DNA from: Prostheceraeus crozeri
Lineage: Eukaryota; Platyhelminthes; Polycladida; Euryleptidae
Assembly (NCBI GenBank): GCA_907163375.1
Contig: CAJQUW010001725.1
Coordinates: 21,006-85,005, forward strand
Reading direction: 5' to 3'
DNA: 64,000 bases
Part shown: positions 33,640-46,091 of the stretch, in pieces
Numbering within the stretch: the first letter of the stretch is position 1
Layout: every line of letters starts with the position of its first letter
The notes under the pieces: model-generated
Database searches by the model: none
What the model was told of the DNA's origin: nothing
What the model saw: only the letters and a program-made list of their open reading frames with translations
Position numbers and translations under genes: made by a program

Positions 33640-36600
33640 TACTTAAAAGGTGGAATGCCGGAATACTCGTATAGTTTCAATACCAGCTGCCATGACAGAT
33701 GCTGACCTCTCCTGTGCTTTCGGTTATCCTTATATTGTTATGCCATTCTCAGACTCTGATACCTTATTTAGGTCATTTGTAAAAAAATCATGGTCACCGG
33801 AATAATTTGATTCCTTCTTTTGTCACTTTGTCCATTGAAAGAAGGGAGTCGTTTATTGAAAGATAAAAAGAGGGAAACTTGAGCATTGCTCAATTGGTGC
33901 ACAGGAACTGTTTGCAAGGTGCAGATGTAGAAACAGGACAATCGGCGCCTTACTTTTCCAGTCGGTACACACTACATTTAAGACATTTGTGTCGTTGGTA
34001 CATCAAGCATCGCTCAAGGATGTTACGTCAAGCACTGCAAATTAAAGGGCGACTTGAGCTTCCATCATCACATCGACGGCGTCATTATGATGACAGTTTG
34101 TGGTATTTTTGAAGCACAGAGCAAAGTCAAAGGGTCGAATGACAAATCCAAGTATGCTATTATGGAAGTCCTAGGGCAGGCTACTTATCATAAAAATATC
34201 AGATCAATTGAGCATTTCTTCTGGTTAGGAGATCACAATAAGTAGCGGTCGATGTGATGACGAATTGTGGTCACATTTTTAGAGCAAATATAGAATTTTT
34301 CAAGAAAAATGATGCAAAATCATTGAGCATTAGTTCAGCGACTTTTGATAATCAATCAAGACCAGTTGAGCATTCTACATGTACAATTTCGTTTGAATTG
34401 ATGCAGTCAATCCAAATTCAGAGGCGTCGATGCAATAACAGAAAAAGTTGTGGACAGCTATGCCGGCCTAGCTCCAATTTCAGTGAGTTTGATTTCTCAA
34501 CTCTTAATATTTCTTTGATTCAATGGCATTAGGGATTTCTTGAGTCAAAGTCCGCTTAAATATATGCTACTTTTCTTTGTTGTACATCAATCCAAAAAAA
34601 TATTTTTCGTGCGGACAAGCAAAAATCGGATGTTTTTGAATTTCAAGTGAATTTATATGACAAAAATCTTGCATGAAACTGAAAATGATAGACATATTTG
34701 GTTGGAGCAGACGAAGACCAATCGAATTGTGTGTTGAACATTGACAATATACCTATATTTTGTCCGCAAACCGCGAAAGACAATAATCATTCCAAAAAAC
34801 TCTAAAATTTCTGGATTTTACCGTATAAACTTATAAGGGATTTTGTGAAGCGCAGGACCTATATGTAATCTATAAATATTAGTAAAGTCAACCAATCTTC
34901 CTTCTCACCTACTCTTGATTGCCCTTTGTAAGTGATAGAATCAATAAACCCTACCGAGTTTGATTTGAGAAAATGTGATATTTGGATAACAGCATATTCG
35001 TGGATGTGTTAAATAATATTCATGAGTAAATCAATTTTTATGCATGAATCTTCTCTTATCAAAAAATTGCATTTTTCTTTATCAATTTCTCGAATTTATC
35101 AAGTTTTCCTACTCGTCTAAACGCATTGAGTTATGCACAATTAATCACACTTTTGGTTGATGGCATGCTTATTGGTAATTATATATAGTGAGACATTTAA
35201 TCTAATGACTTTGAATTTCTGCAATTACTATTTACATATTTGTAACTCGCATGTCTAAATTCTGCAACGTCCAATATCCTCAGCAACATCATCCGCGAAA
35301 GAGTAGCATATAGCATTTTCAAAAACAGCAACAGCGATCGTCGATAGATTTCATCGCAGTTTTCACTGTCATAACGAAGAGAATGACACTACCGCAGAGC
35401 GTAAATCACGAACGCATTGTGACAGTACATACGTATGAAAGAATGATTTAATATTGAGATTCGTCAGGCTCGCCTTACAAAGTCACATGATAATCGACCT
35501 CGTGACTAGGTTAGAAATATATTTGAAATGACTGCAATGCTCGGGATAAATTAGAATCAAGTTGCATGCTTTAGATATAATCATGAAAGAGTGATTTTCG
35601 TACAAAATATAGCCCGCGAAAGTCAAAAAATGCAATATAGCAAGTGGATTACTGGATACTGGATAGATGATTGAAAGACAATCAGTTTTTGTGTACATGT
35701 TATTCTGATCGAAAAGAATTGTGGGTAAGGAAAAAAAGAGTGTTCCTCAGAAATTCCATATACATATTACGTGTATCAGTAATGATCCGCTAATTCTTCC
35801 TGTGTCGTACATGCATAGTTTTTTATTCCTCTTTTGCCAAAAATCTTAGGATACTTCTTGAAGGCACCGCAAAATAGGAATACTTGAGACATCGCTAAAT
35901 TCGCGCGGTAGCTTGCGACAAACAAGTTTGGCTACCTCTGGAACTCAATGTGCATGTATTTGATGGAATGAGTCGGTGCCTGTTGGAATACCTGAAAGGT
36001 GTGACATGCAATTTCGACATTATTCCATTTCCCTGACCAAGTTTGATGGAATTTATGAAAAGTATTATTTTTCAGCTCTGTGACTGGCTGAAAACTTCTG
36101 CAGTGTCTCCCAATCACATAATGCTTTGTCACATCGTTTGGGCCTTCCGAGTATGTATGTATATAGAGAAGTCACATGCGCAATATGACTTCAGTACAAA
36201 CACAAAGCAGTTATGCTGACAAAAAAATTATATTTGTAAAATCAAATGAAGGTTATGGATGCTTGCGACATTACCCAAATATCAAAATTGCGACTCTACC
36301 TTTCTGGTTTTAATTTCGTTCGGTTATGCCTTGATTGTAGGATGAATTGCGTACGATTAGTTGCATCAAGAAATGATTTTTTTATCTGCAAATTGTTTGA
36401 TGAAATATTTTATTGGGAAGTATTTATATAATACAGTTCTACCCTTTAAATCATTTATTATGTTGTGCTTGATGTCTGATTTCAACACTGAATTTTAATA
36501 TACAAGTATGACCAGATGCATTGATTCCTTACAGTATATTTAGTTAACTATTTGGAATTCTTTATAGAATAAGGCTTCGAATGGACTATCCCGATAAATT

Positions 36601-37470
36601 ATATGAAAGGTCAGAGATCATTGTTGATGAGAGATGTCATGTAGGCCTACTCCATAGCCCTGGATGAAATTTCTAACTGCGGAATGTTCTTGAGCCCATA
36701 CGTTCTTATCGCTATAATGATATCATTTCACATTTTGCAATATACTACCTGAAAAACCTAAAACATTGACTTCGAATTGTTTTGCTGATGTGGAACACTT
36801 TCGAAACTTTTGAAAGTTGAACCTTGACTCTCAGGCGACTTTCCATAAGTAAGCAATACTGACATTTTTGTAATTTGTTTTCACGGTGCATTCTCCTGTT
36901 GCATTAAGCAATAATGTACATTTCAAACCTAATTGTTTGTTTACATTTCTGAAAAAATAAGTCAATGTCGCAGGCATCCCAAAACCAAGTCTAACTTGAG
37001 ACACTACGAATTCCAAGATGCTACTTTAAGTAAGTAGATCTCGCGGAATCTTTTTTATGCAATGATAGCACGTCACTTAAGCTAAGTAATGGTTATAAAG
37101 GAAATATATTTGAAGAAAGTGCATTAGCGCTAGACTCAGAGTTTTGAAAAAATTGTCTCAAGTATCCCAATTTTACGGTATTGGTAAGCGGCTAAATTTT
37201 CTTTTTTCTTGTGAATTGACAGATCAACTTCAACTTGCGTTACATTTATTCCAAAATTTTGCGATGCCGAGCACTACTAATCAATTTATGCAAACATGTC
37301 ATTTCTTCGGACAATTGCATTCAATATAAATTACTTATGTATGCACCGCTACAGCTCTTGTTAAGTGCAAGCATGCGAATACGTCCTTGATAATATGGAG
37401 GATTAATCACGAATAATCACGATCGTCAGATGGAACTGCTTTTTGACACAATTTCACTCACATACGCTGA
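33640..37470. other. Non-coding stretch, no gene recognised
   Basis: No confident gene. Open frames at 33879-34112, 34054-34245 and 34254-34532 cluster but show no family I recognise; 33869-33945 faintly resembles a tRNA-derived head (TTGCTCAATTGG). Open frames at 35932-36132 (minus), 36246-36431 and 36831-37016 (minus) are also unassigned. Any of these could be host exons; I cannot support it. Confidence 0.4.
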
Positions 37471-37474
37471 TGCC

Positions 37475-38490
37475 CACAACCATCAGGACTTTTCCTCATA
37501 GAGTAAGTGTATTAGGCAGAGCAGCTACTCAGTATTAATTGAATCCCCACTGTGCAAGCAGTGTCGATCTTATTAAATGAACTCGAGTTGAGACCCAGTC
37601 CCAAATGGGAGATAAGCAGATTGCTTGCATTTTAGCAAGGAAAATAAAACTAAACTCACAATAATAAATTTTATCTTTAAGAACTTTCGATGACTCTAAT
37701 CATAAAATAGCGTGATTTACAATTTGTTGTTGTGAGTTTAGTTTTATTTTCCTTGCTAAAATTCAGTGTAAGAAAAGGCTGGTTTTACCTTTTGTAGATT
37801 GTTTACAGTTTTGAAGAAGCTGCCACGGAATTGACTGATCATGATCATGATAGCAATACAAAATAAATAATAGTAGTATTCAACACATTCTCCGTGTCAT
37901 GACAACCTAGGAGAGGCAATGTTTGTTAAATTAGCAATTCGATGGTTGCTATTACTGCTCAGCCTTAGTGATAAGTGATTTTTCTTAAGCGTGATCATAT
38001 CACAAACTATCTGCCACTAAAAGAGAAAAATATCCTAATCAAAGACAATGATTATTATTAACTTTAAAATATGTAAATGAGTTCACTGAACACTACTATT
38101 CAGAAAAGAATAAATAAAGTGAATCATGAAATTATGTCGATGAAGATTGAACTAGAAGCTTGAAATTTCGGCCAAGAGGCACAGTAAGATCTAAACTTTT
38201 CCATGAAGACTTGCATTATAATGTTCATGAAATTTAATTGATAATCAGTTTGATTTCCGCTACTTAAGATGCCTGCTAGTTGATTCCCTTTTATATCTAT
38301 TGTGTTTCATACTACTTACATAGATGTTCCAAATCGCTAGTAGATAAACACAGGAATAATTTGCAAAAATTTAGCTTCTTAAGAAGTGATAAATATTTTT
38401 TCCACAGGAATGTCTCCGAAAAAACTGAATATTTTGATGTAAATATTTTAACTGTTTGCTGGCATTTTTTTTGAGTCGACACTCTACTAT
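37475..38490 (+). repeat. Orphan copy of the lectin-like gene 3' flank
   Basis: Aligns in direct orientation with 39980-40670, the 3' flank of the 38.8-kb gene. Shared strings include GACTGATCATGAT, TTCTTAAGCGTGATCAT, ATATGTAAATG and ATAAACACAGGAATAATTTG. No gene body precedes it, so it marks a lost family member just upstream of the present copy. A 134-bp MITE is inserted at 37629-37762. Confidence 0.7.
37629..37762. mobile_element. 134-bp MITE with near-perfect inverted arms
   Basis: The first 33 bases (ATTTTAGCAAGGAAAATAAA...) are complementary to the last 33 (...TTTATTTTCCTTGCTAAAAT). The two other copies of this flank (39980-40670 and the inverted 51.7-52.6-kb block) lack it, so it inserted after those copies separated. 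Confidence 0.8.
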
Positions 38491-38646
38491 GCTTATTTCT
38501 ATGCTTCTCCCACATAATTTTGTCGGCATGCTTGCATCAAGAATACTTGCAAATATTGAATACAGATTAGATGCTTGAGATCTGTTTAAAGATCGTGCGT
38601 CAATGCGTTTTGACCTTGATAATTTTCAGCATTAAACAAAACAGCT

Positions 38647-38760
38647 ATGTCAGGGGAATTGAAGAATGCACTTACTGAAAGTTTCTTTGATGATCAAGGA
38701 GACTCTGAAGTAGATGTCAGTTATGAAGAACTTGTTTGTTATCGTTATAATGATAATTAA
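38647..38760 (+). CDS. Short upstream ORF of lectin-like copy A (37 aa)
   Basis: An intact 37-codon ORF beginning MSGELKNALTESFFDDQ and ending CYRYNDN, acidic overall. It stops 45 bases before the main ATG at 38806 and is in frame with it. The copy B counterpart differs at five residues and has the same length. Related ORFs sit at the same place before the 17-kb gene and the 12-kb relic. It could be a peptide-sensing or translation-dampening upstream ORF; the expression evidence is only conservation. Confidence 0.5.
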   Translation: MSGELKNALTESFFDDQGDSEVDVSYEELVCYRYNDN

Positions 38761-38805
38761 ATTACCAATGCTTCTGACAGGTAACCTATTCACCAGATAG
38801 AGAGC

Positions 38806-39576
38806 ATGTTTCGCATCGATTTGCCATATTACGTTTTCCTGACGATCGCAAGTGGCCAAATAGGGGCAATCCAGTTTGATGTGTTAAGTTTTCCTTACAA
38901 ATTTTTCTCTAACGAGGAATATTCACCGAAAGCAGATACTTGGCTGCAAAAAGGCCGTTCAGTCATCGATTGTCTGTCAAGATGTACGGAGAGCACTCCA
39001 TGCTGTGCTGCAATGTTTTTGGATAAAACTGATCATTGTATTATGTTCAAGGACACACCAGTCACTAGCAATCCAAAAAAGGTGAAAAATATCACCTCAA
39101 GAATTGCCATCAATCGCAAAGGTCGCAGTTGTTTAACTTCCTATAAAATCAAAGTTGAAGGTAATACTGATTCCATGAGATATAACATGAGGAAGCGCTA
39201 CGCAGCGGCGGGCGGCAACATTCTAGACAGAAGATGCCAAGAGGATGGTGCGAGACTTGCAGATCTAAGAAAGGCCGATGTGCGGGCATTCTTGGTAAAC
39301 ATGTGGATGAAAGAAATCCATGATAAATCAGTAGAGAAATATCGCAATCTACATCTCAATATCAGGTTTTTCTACCGTAAATGGTATTGGTTCCCTTTTA
39401 CTCCTCCTCAAGAAGTCAATATAACTGACTTAACTAATCAAGGATTCAAATGGAATGTTTCCGAGATCCCAGGAAAGTACTTCTTGTTGCTTGATCTGAA
39501 AACCACTATCCCAAAAATCATCAACGTTCATAAACTTGTCCTACGCGGATCATTTTGTGAATGTCCAGCGTTTTGA
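38806..39576 (+). CDS. Secreted PAN-like / C-type-lectin-like protein, copy A (256 aa)
   Basis: An intact single-exon gene. Signal peptide at residues 1-22 (YYVFLTIASG). PAN/apple-like cysteines C56, C60, C66, C67, C78 and C109. C-type-lectin-like region from C144 to FCECP at 250-254, with WYW (193-195) and W216. Calcium-sugar motifs are not visible. Potential N-glycosylation sites are at NITS, NITD and NVSE. Residue 106, cysteine in the other two genes, is glycine here, probably leaving a partner cysteine unpaired. It differs from copy B at about 19 residues. With the 17-kb gene as outgroup, more of these changes fall on copy A than on copy B. It shares its 5' block and upstream ORF with the family; the role is inferred to be extracellular recognition. 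Confidence 0.82.
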   Translation: MFRIDLPYYVFLTIASGQIGAIQFDVLSFPYKFFSNEEYSPKADTWLQKGRSVIDCLSRCTESTPCCAAMFLDKTDHCIMFKDTPVTSNPKKVKNITSRIAINRKGRSCLTSYKIKVEGNTDSMRYNMRKRYAAAGGNILDRRCQEDGARLADLRKADVRAFLVNMWMKEIHDKSVEKYRNLHLNIRFFYRKWYWFPFTPPQEVNITDLTNQGFKWNVSEIPGKYFLLLDLKTTIPKIINVHKLVLRGSFCECPAF

Positions 39577-41661
39577 CAGGTTTCTGGAGATGTATGAAGC
39601 AGCTATAACGACATGGAAGCTGCGACTATAAAACCATCCTTTGGACAGCGATTGAGAATTTTCTGGGATAATTGAAGCCGTAGACTTGGCTGCTGCTATT
39701 TGGACAGATATTTGACTGCTATTTTGACAGTCATCATTTCATATTGTCCATATGGCATTATATGTCCATGAACCTGTCGATATTGTCTTTTCCATTATTT
39801 CTGATGAAGTTCAAGATTTCATGATAATTTATGTCAATCATGATTAGAATGTTTTGAAGCACAATTAAATTGCTTGGTTTCCCATACTAAATTCGAAGTT
39901 CAATTTGATTGAAAATTAGCTTCAAGATCTCTTGTCTGCATCGTTAACTTTTCGGCCTAATGAATTTTTGAAGTGAATTTAAATCATAGAGTAAGGATGT
40001 TAGGTAGAGTAGAGACTCAGCATATATAAAATCCCCATTGTAGATACTGTTTCGATTTTATTGAATGAACTCGATTTGATACCCACACCACATGTGAGAC
40101 ATGCAATTTCTAGACATTTGGAGAAATTTACACGGATGTGACTGATCATGATGGCAATACAGAAGGAACAACAGGATTTTACAAATTGTCCGTGTCATGT
40201 CAACCTTGGAGAGGTAATATAGTTTATCAATTTAACAATTCGATGGGCTACTATTACCTTAATGCTCAGCTTTATTAATAAAGGTAATTTCTTAAGCGTG
40301 ATCATCTCTTCACAAAGCCTTTCACTGAAAGAGCAAATATTCATAAGCAAAGACACAGATCATAATTGACTTTAAAGGATATGTAAATGGGTACAAATTT
40401 CTATTCAGATTCAAGAAATGAAGTGCAAATTTAGGTTATGCCGACGAAAACTGAATTAAAAACTTTTGAAGATTGAATTTTCAGGAATTGGTTCATGAAA
40501 TATCCTTGATAGTCAGATCAATCTGCTTAATGAAGATGCCTGTTCGCAAATGCTATTTCCTTTTGATATCTATAAGTTTTGTACTACTTATATAGTGTGT
40601 GTAGTGGATTCACGTTGGTAGTATATAAACACAGGAATAATTTGGAAAAATTTCGCTTCTGAAATATTGTTCGAATAATGTTTTGGACGGCAGAAACGCA
40701 ATCTCTGCAGAAACTGATTTTTTCACACAGACAATCATTTTTTTCTGTATACAGACACTTTTTGAGCAGATGCTCTACCTACTAGGTGTATACTTATTCT
40801 ATGATTCAACTCACAATTTTAATCGCTTATTGTGGCAAATTACATATCAGATAGCATTCTATATTAAATGTCTTTTTCAAGAGACATGGAGGTTAAACTT
40901 CAACTATGTAATGCAATATAAAGTGCAACCTTGTCACATTGAAAATCATGGAATTCACTACGATTTGTGGTTTGGTAAGTATGCAAATAAATGAGAAATA
41001 ACGAGGATGGGAGAAAAAGTTCTCTTGATACAAGTCCATTGATCAAGTCGGTGCTCATCCAGAACATGAGCGGTCAGTGAACGTTTAGATATTGCTTACC
41101 CTTTGACAATCATGACCTGTGAACAAGCCAAATCCGAACGCTCGTTTGACAGTAATTTTTAACCGACGCCACCACGGTCTTTAGACCAGGTTTGGCTTTG
41201 CCGGCTAAAACTGGTTTTTGTCAGTTTGTGGTGAATGTCCGACAGAAGCTAGAATTCCGAAAAATCAATTAGTTTTTTCACAAAATGATCGACAATAGGG
41301 ATTCGAATATTATTCCTGCGGGGTTTCAGAATTCAACTCTGTCATTCATATAAATATTCAATATCAGATATATTATGAACGATGGAAGATGTTGTCTTAA
41401 TTTGCTGTCTGCCAATTTCTTGAACTTTTCAGAATACAGTTGAACTTCATCACCACTTACAATCAGTTTACTTAACAGACGTCGATAAATGCTTTCAGAT
41501 CTGTCATCAAATGAGTGCTTTTGTTAATGAAAAAATGTTATTCCATTAAATCTAAAAAAAATGAAATGAACGCATCAATAAAACTTTGGTCATCACTCCT
41601 TCATTTGAAAAGTGCAGATTATTATTCATGACAATATGTCAGCAGCAGCATAGGCATAAAC
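39577..41661 (+). other. 3' flank of lectin-like copy A
   Basis: Conserved non-coding flank. 39980-40670 recurs at 37475-38490 (direct) and 51740-52600 (inverted). A 103-codon open frame at 40683-40994 is kept in copy B (57349-57660) but differs at many residues, and I recognise no domain in it. At about 40980 the divergence between the two copies drops sharply. Confidence 0.55.
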
Positions 41662-42482
41662 CAGGGATGCGGAGTCGGAGTCCCGGAGTCCTATCATTTT
41701 TGCTGGAGTCGGAGTCCTATCAAATGATAGGACTCCGGACTCCGGTCTATAACTAGACCCGAAATATAATGCAAACAAACTATTAATCCTCGTATATACG
41801 GCTGTCACTGTCTTGATGTCAACTTTCTCCGTCAAACAAAAGCACAGAGACACTGCTGCATGCAAAGCTTGTAATAGTTGAGGCAATGAATCGTGATAGT
41901 GAAAAAAGGATTGTCTTTTCACTCGGTGATTTAGTAGAGAAGACAAGCCTTCCTAGCCTCAATCACACCTACGCACCAAAGGTCACATCAGAGACAAAAA
42001 TGAAATGATAGTTTGTTTGAGAACGAAGCCTCTTATCCAAGCGTTAATCTTGTGTGATGACTCCTCCAAAGCGCGTATCAAAATCGAAAGTGTACTCATA
42101 TTTTTTGAAGAAAGATGGAGATTTCTCTGCCTGGTAGAGACTGGAGAAAAACCGTCTGAGGCACACATCAACAAAATGGGTGGAGGCTAGTCGCATGCAT
42201 CCATTGTATAATGACATTTGATAAACTTTCAATTATTGATATTTTATCAATAAAATGAAATGGTGATGAAAATAATCAAATGAAAAAATATGAAAAATAA
42301 ATAGATGAAATTTATTGATAATCAATACAGCAATGATCACTAAAGATAGGTTCAGGTAAGCCTATAATGATCTGTGATATAGGTTACCAGCTTTTTTCAA
42401 AGCTGGGCTATATATATATATATACTGGCCACCCGGAGTCGGAGTCGCAGTCCTATCAAAATGATAGGACTCCGCATCCCTG
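41662..42482. mobile_element. hAT-type MITE in copy A
   Basis: Ends CAGGGATGCGGAGTC (41662) and GACTCCGCATCCCTG (ending 42482) are inverted repeats typical of hAT elements. They are flanked by 8-bp target duplications GCATAAAC (41654-41661) and GCGTAAAC (42483-42490). An internal palindrome GTCCTATCAAATGATAGGAC lies near 41716. The short open frames inside have no domain. Copy B carries the same insertion with the same mismatch in its target duplication. Confidence 0.9.
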
Positions 42483-42490
42483 GCGTAAAC

Positions 42491-44460
42491 ACATTCATTC
42501 TTGTGTGCAAGCACTGCTGAGATGCAAAATGAAGTGTAATGATCAGGGCTAGCAATTTTGCGGGAAAGATTAGTTTGTACCAGGGCAGGTGGAAAAACCG
42601 GTAAATACCGGATAAAATTGGTAAACTCAGGGAAAATGGGAAATAATGGAACTGTTAGGGTACGTGGGAAACTTGCATTGCCATTAATATTCACTGTTAA
42701 CCAATTTATATTCACATGACACTGGTCCGCATCTCTATACTGTCTCCTCATCGAACTGAGGCATCATCGTACAGCAGCAGTGCTTTCATCTAATGTTTTC
42801 AGGAATTGACCATAAATACATTTTATTTCATCAACTTAGCATGAATGATGCACAAGACACATGATCATGTCTTTCGCTGTAGATTTCAAATTCTACATCT
42901 AATAGCGTAGCATAAATCTTGAGATTGTGCCCGTTTTACAAATACACCGTAATGCACCGCATATCTGGTAAATTCTATTCTAATTATCATAGGATCACAA
43001 ATAGTAGTTTTCACCAGCTTTGACCAGTTTTACCCATTGTTATAGTTTTTCCTGGACGGTTTATATCGGTTCTTACGAATGACATTTTCCACCCCTGGAA
43101 AAGCATCCAACCCTGCTGTCATGACAAGGTCAAGATGCTTGCTAAATTGTGAGTAGATGCCTCATTGATTGGCAATGACCATGCAAGCGCTTAAGCAATT
43201 TCTCGTTTTCGAGCCACTTACTTGTGACATTGCTTTCATCTGTTTGCTAAGTAAAACTTGTCTAGACTCGGAAGTATATTAATTAAGCACAATGCTTTAT
43301 TCTTGTTGGGTTCCTGGCCCATGCGAGCTAGTGCTTATGAATATGGGAGAGCCTGAGGCTCAAGAGTCAGCGCTTGTGAGCATGGCCGTAATAATGAGGA
43401 TGATTGATGACAGCACTGTCATCGATGAAAGTCAGCATGACGCAGATGCAAAGGAATCGGTGTGAAGAAGCTTGATGAGGACCTTCCTATAAGAGCACCA
43501 AAGCCCACGATCATGACATAATTTGTGCTCAGGACATGGAGTTCACTGAAACAGCAATAGTTAATAGTTGAAAACAGCTCTCAAAGATAGATCGACATTC
43601 GATTCAAATAATTTTGTAATTGTTGCAGTTGTAGCCATGAAATAGCAATGATGAATTCGATCTCGAGATCTCGACTATTCGAGATTAGATTTTTTAATTA
43701 TACATGCATTTAACCCTAGAAATACGGCACCGGCCAATTGACTGGTCAGACATTTTAACATTTTGATTGCGAAATGTAGATGCAAGCGAAAAAAGTGAGC
43801 TTTCACGACTTTTCATGAGTTTAAGTAAGATATAGGTAACGCTATGATGTATGTTTCGACATTTCTGTTGCTTGAATGACTACATGGGTGATGAAGATTC
43901 TAAACAGCGCACATGTTGGTCATAAAGTCCATCAAATTGATGGACATAAAGAATTCCTGAATTTGCAGCATTTAACGTAGTATTCAGTATACGATAAGGT
44001 TTTAAAAATTACCATTTATATTGACGATCAGCCTACTTGAAAAATTCCACATCTCTTCTTAATAGCGCACATTTCATACTTCAGTGTATTTTAATGTTTT
44101 AAATTGTGTTGTTTCCTGTTGCAATGTGAAGCCCTTGGTAGACGTACCTGATTAAACATATGATCTCAATGGTTTCACTGTGGATTTGATTCAAAGAAGA
44201 GCCCAAAGACATGCACTGTTCTTGGCATATCAAATCAATCAATCGATTTAATGCTCAGCACTTGCATTATTCTCAAACATAAGCATAGAGCTGTGTAAAT
44301 TTTCACTCATGACAGTAATAGAATCTAATTGTCTGGATTACTGCCTCAACTGATGTTGGTTTTCACGCAAGTAGAACTCAACACATTCGTTAATGAGATG
44401 TATTTACGTAATTATTGATAAATTCTGACTTCAGTGCTAATGACTATAATTGATTGTATA
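42491..44460. other. Non-coding part of copy A
   Basis: No gene recognised. TTAACCCTAGAAATACGG at 43711 looks like a piggyBac-type end (TTAA then CCCTAG), followed by GGCCAATTGACTGGTCAG, a small palindrome. A matching right end was not found, so no element is called. The same sequence is in copy B. Confidence 0.45.
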
Positions 44461-45500
44461 CAGTAATCCCTCCTACTTCGCGGCTTGAACTATCGCGGGC
44501 TTTCATAAAATATTCCAATCTTTTTAGCACAGAAATTTTGTTATTTCACGGGGTATCGCGGCCATTAGAGTTTCTTCATTTTCATTTAAAATGACAATTT
44601 ATGCTTGAAAAGTTGTTTTCGCACTTTAATATTCAGTATATTGGGTGACGATGCCTTGATTTAATACTGGTCAGACACTTGTCTGACGATGATCTATGAG
44701 TATAGATCGATTTATATTGCCTAAAGAGAAATAATCATTTTGAACTCAACATCAGCTTACTTGGTTCTTCTCGCAACATACTCTATTCAGACACTGTGAA
44801 GTACATGTATACGTATACTTTGATAGTTTAATGTCACTACGTGGCTTCAGGGCGTTCTCTCCACCGGTGTTGGTCTCCATCTGTAGCAATAGTACACTAA
44901 GTCTCGATGAGTCGGAGCGCACCGTTCATCGATATGAGTGTCAGACTCAAGAGTTGACCTGTGGTAGTGGTCAGATCGACCTCTCCCCCTTCCCCCCACA
45001 CACACAGTTCAACACGACGCTATGGATGAGGCTGTCAATCTCGCCAAGCTTCTTGGGGAAGATGACTTCTTCTACATGAAGACGGAAGATGTCGACGACC
45101 TCATTGATTCCCAATCCAAACCCCTGACCGACGACGACCTTGCCGAGATGACCAAGTCTGCAAGTGAGGAGGAGGTAGATTCAGATAACCCCACAGAAGT
45201 TGAAGAGAAAGGTGGCCTGACTCTTGAACGGCTCGCGGATCTCGTCAGGAGTGCTAAAGAACTTCAGAACAAGGCTGAAGTATGGGACGATCAGATGGTT
45301 CGCTCTATACAGTTCCGCAACGCAATTGACAGCGCCATCGAGGTGTGCAGAAATCTGCTCGAAAAAGCGGAGAAGCAGCATCAGCAACTTCCCATCAGTA
45401 TGTTTCTAGTAAAACATAAGCGAGACTGCACCACTAGCACCGCCAGAAAGAGAACCCGACCAAGAGCCAGCTGAAGTGGTGCCCTCTTAACAACAGCAGT
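44461..45500 (+). pseudogene. Tigger/pogo DNA transposon, internally deleted
   Basis: The left end CAGTAATCCCTCCTACTTCG then CGGCTTGAACTATCGCGG, preceded by TA, is a Tigger-type terminal sequence. From 45022 to 45474 an open frame encodes the C terminus of a pogo-type transposase: MDEAVNLAKLLGEDDFFYM, LTDDDLAEMTKSASEEE, LTLERLADLVRSAKEL, QMVRSIQFRNAIDSAIEVCR, and QLPISMFL. The DDE catalytic domain and the DNA-binding domains are missing, so this is a deletion derivative. The right terminal repeat was not found; a LINE fragment abuts. In vertebrates such C termini also occur in domesticated genes, but the deletion argues against that here. Confidence 0.78.
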
Positions 45501-45509
45501 AAGATCTAA

Positions 45510-46091
45510 TCTAGGTAATATACATATATATGGGAAGAATGAGTTCAATCGTCGTTCTGTCAAGCAATAGGGAGTACGGTGATGACCGGAGTAACAAGAT
45601 AACTGTGGAGGAACAAGATAATTTAAGGGGTGGTCCGAGCATTTACACGAAGAGAAAAACTTCAGAGAAGCCTGCTTATGGGCATCGACAATGTCACGGA
45701 TTACAGGACAAGGGCAGGCCTCGTTGCAGATAATGCGATGTGCTCGTTTTTGCAGTCGCTTCATTTGAGAAGTGTCACTCACAGGAAGTTTACAAAATAG
45801 GGGAGCTGCATACATTGCAACAGACATGACAAATCCATTGTACACCTGAGCTAGACCCTTTTTGGGAACGAAAGATTTCAATGCACGAATGGTGTACAAA
45901 CGTCTTGATGCAGTCAGGGATATTATCTGAAAATGATCATTCCAGATTAGCTTATCGTTCAATGTCACACCTAAAATGCTCACTTGTGAGGTCAATTTGA
46001 GGCCATCGCATCGTATGTACACTTGAGATATGAGCATATCCATAATGCAATTGCAAAAGGCTAGAAAGCAGTTTAAGTTCTGATGTGTCAA
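45510..46091 (-). pseudogene. LINE 3' fragment, copy A
   Basis: Read leftward, this is the thumb and C terminus of a CR1/Jockey-type reverse transcriptase: SQVSILGVTLNDKLIWNDHF, RRLYTIRALKSFVPKKGL, YNGFVMSVAMYAAPLFCKL, LQKRAHRIICNEACPCPVI, and DHPLNYLVPPQLSCYSGHH followed by RRLNSFFPY. The frame is open throughout, but the catalytic part is absent. It is wedged between the Tigger remnant and the trypsin-like pseudogene, and was present before the duplication. Confidence 0.8.

Noticed and set aside
33869-34532. Cluster of open frames and a tRNA-like head
   Set aside because: No protein family recognised, the frames change often, and the B box is poor. Left as unassigned.
35932-36132. 66-codon minus-strand frame with two cysteines and aromatic residues
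   Set aside because: No recognisable motif order and no conserved neighbour. Too short to support.
36246-36431. 61-codon frame with a cysteine pair (CLDCRMNC)
   Set aside because: It looks mildly protein-like but has no recognisable family and no supporting context.
40683-40994. 103-codon open frame downstream of lectin-like copy A, also present in copy B
   Set aside because: Both copies keep it open, but the duplication is recent, the residues differ freely and no domain is recognisable. Not called as a gene.
43711-43760. piggyBac-like end TTAACCCTAG in copies A and B
   Set aside because: No matching right end or target pair found, so no element is called.
45181-45409. Antisense open frames over the Tigger transposase C terminus
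   Set aside because: Shadows of the transposase frame, with no domain of their own.
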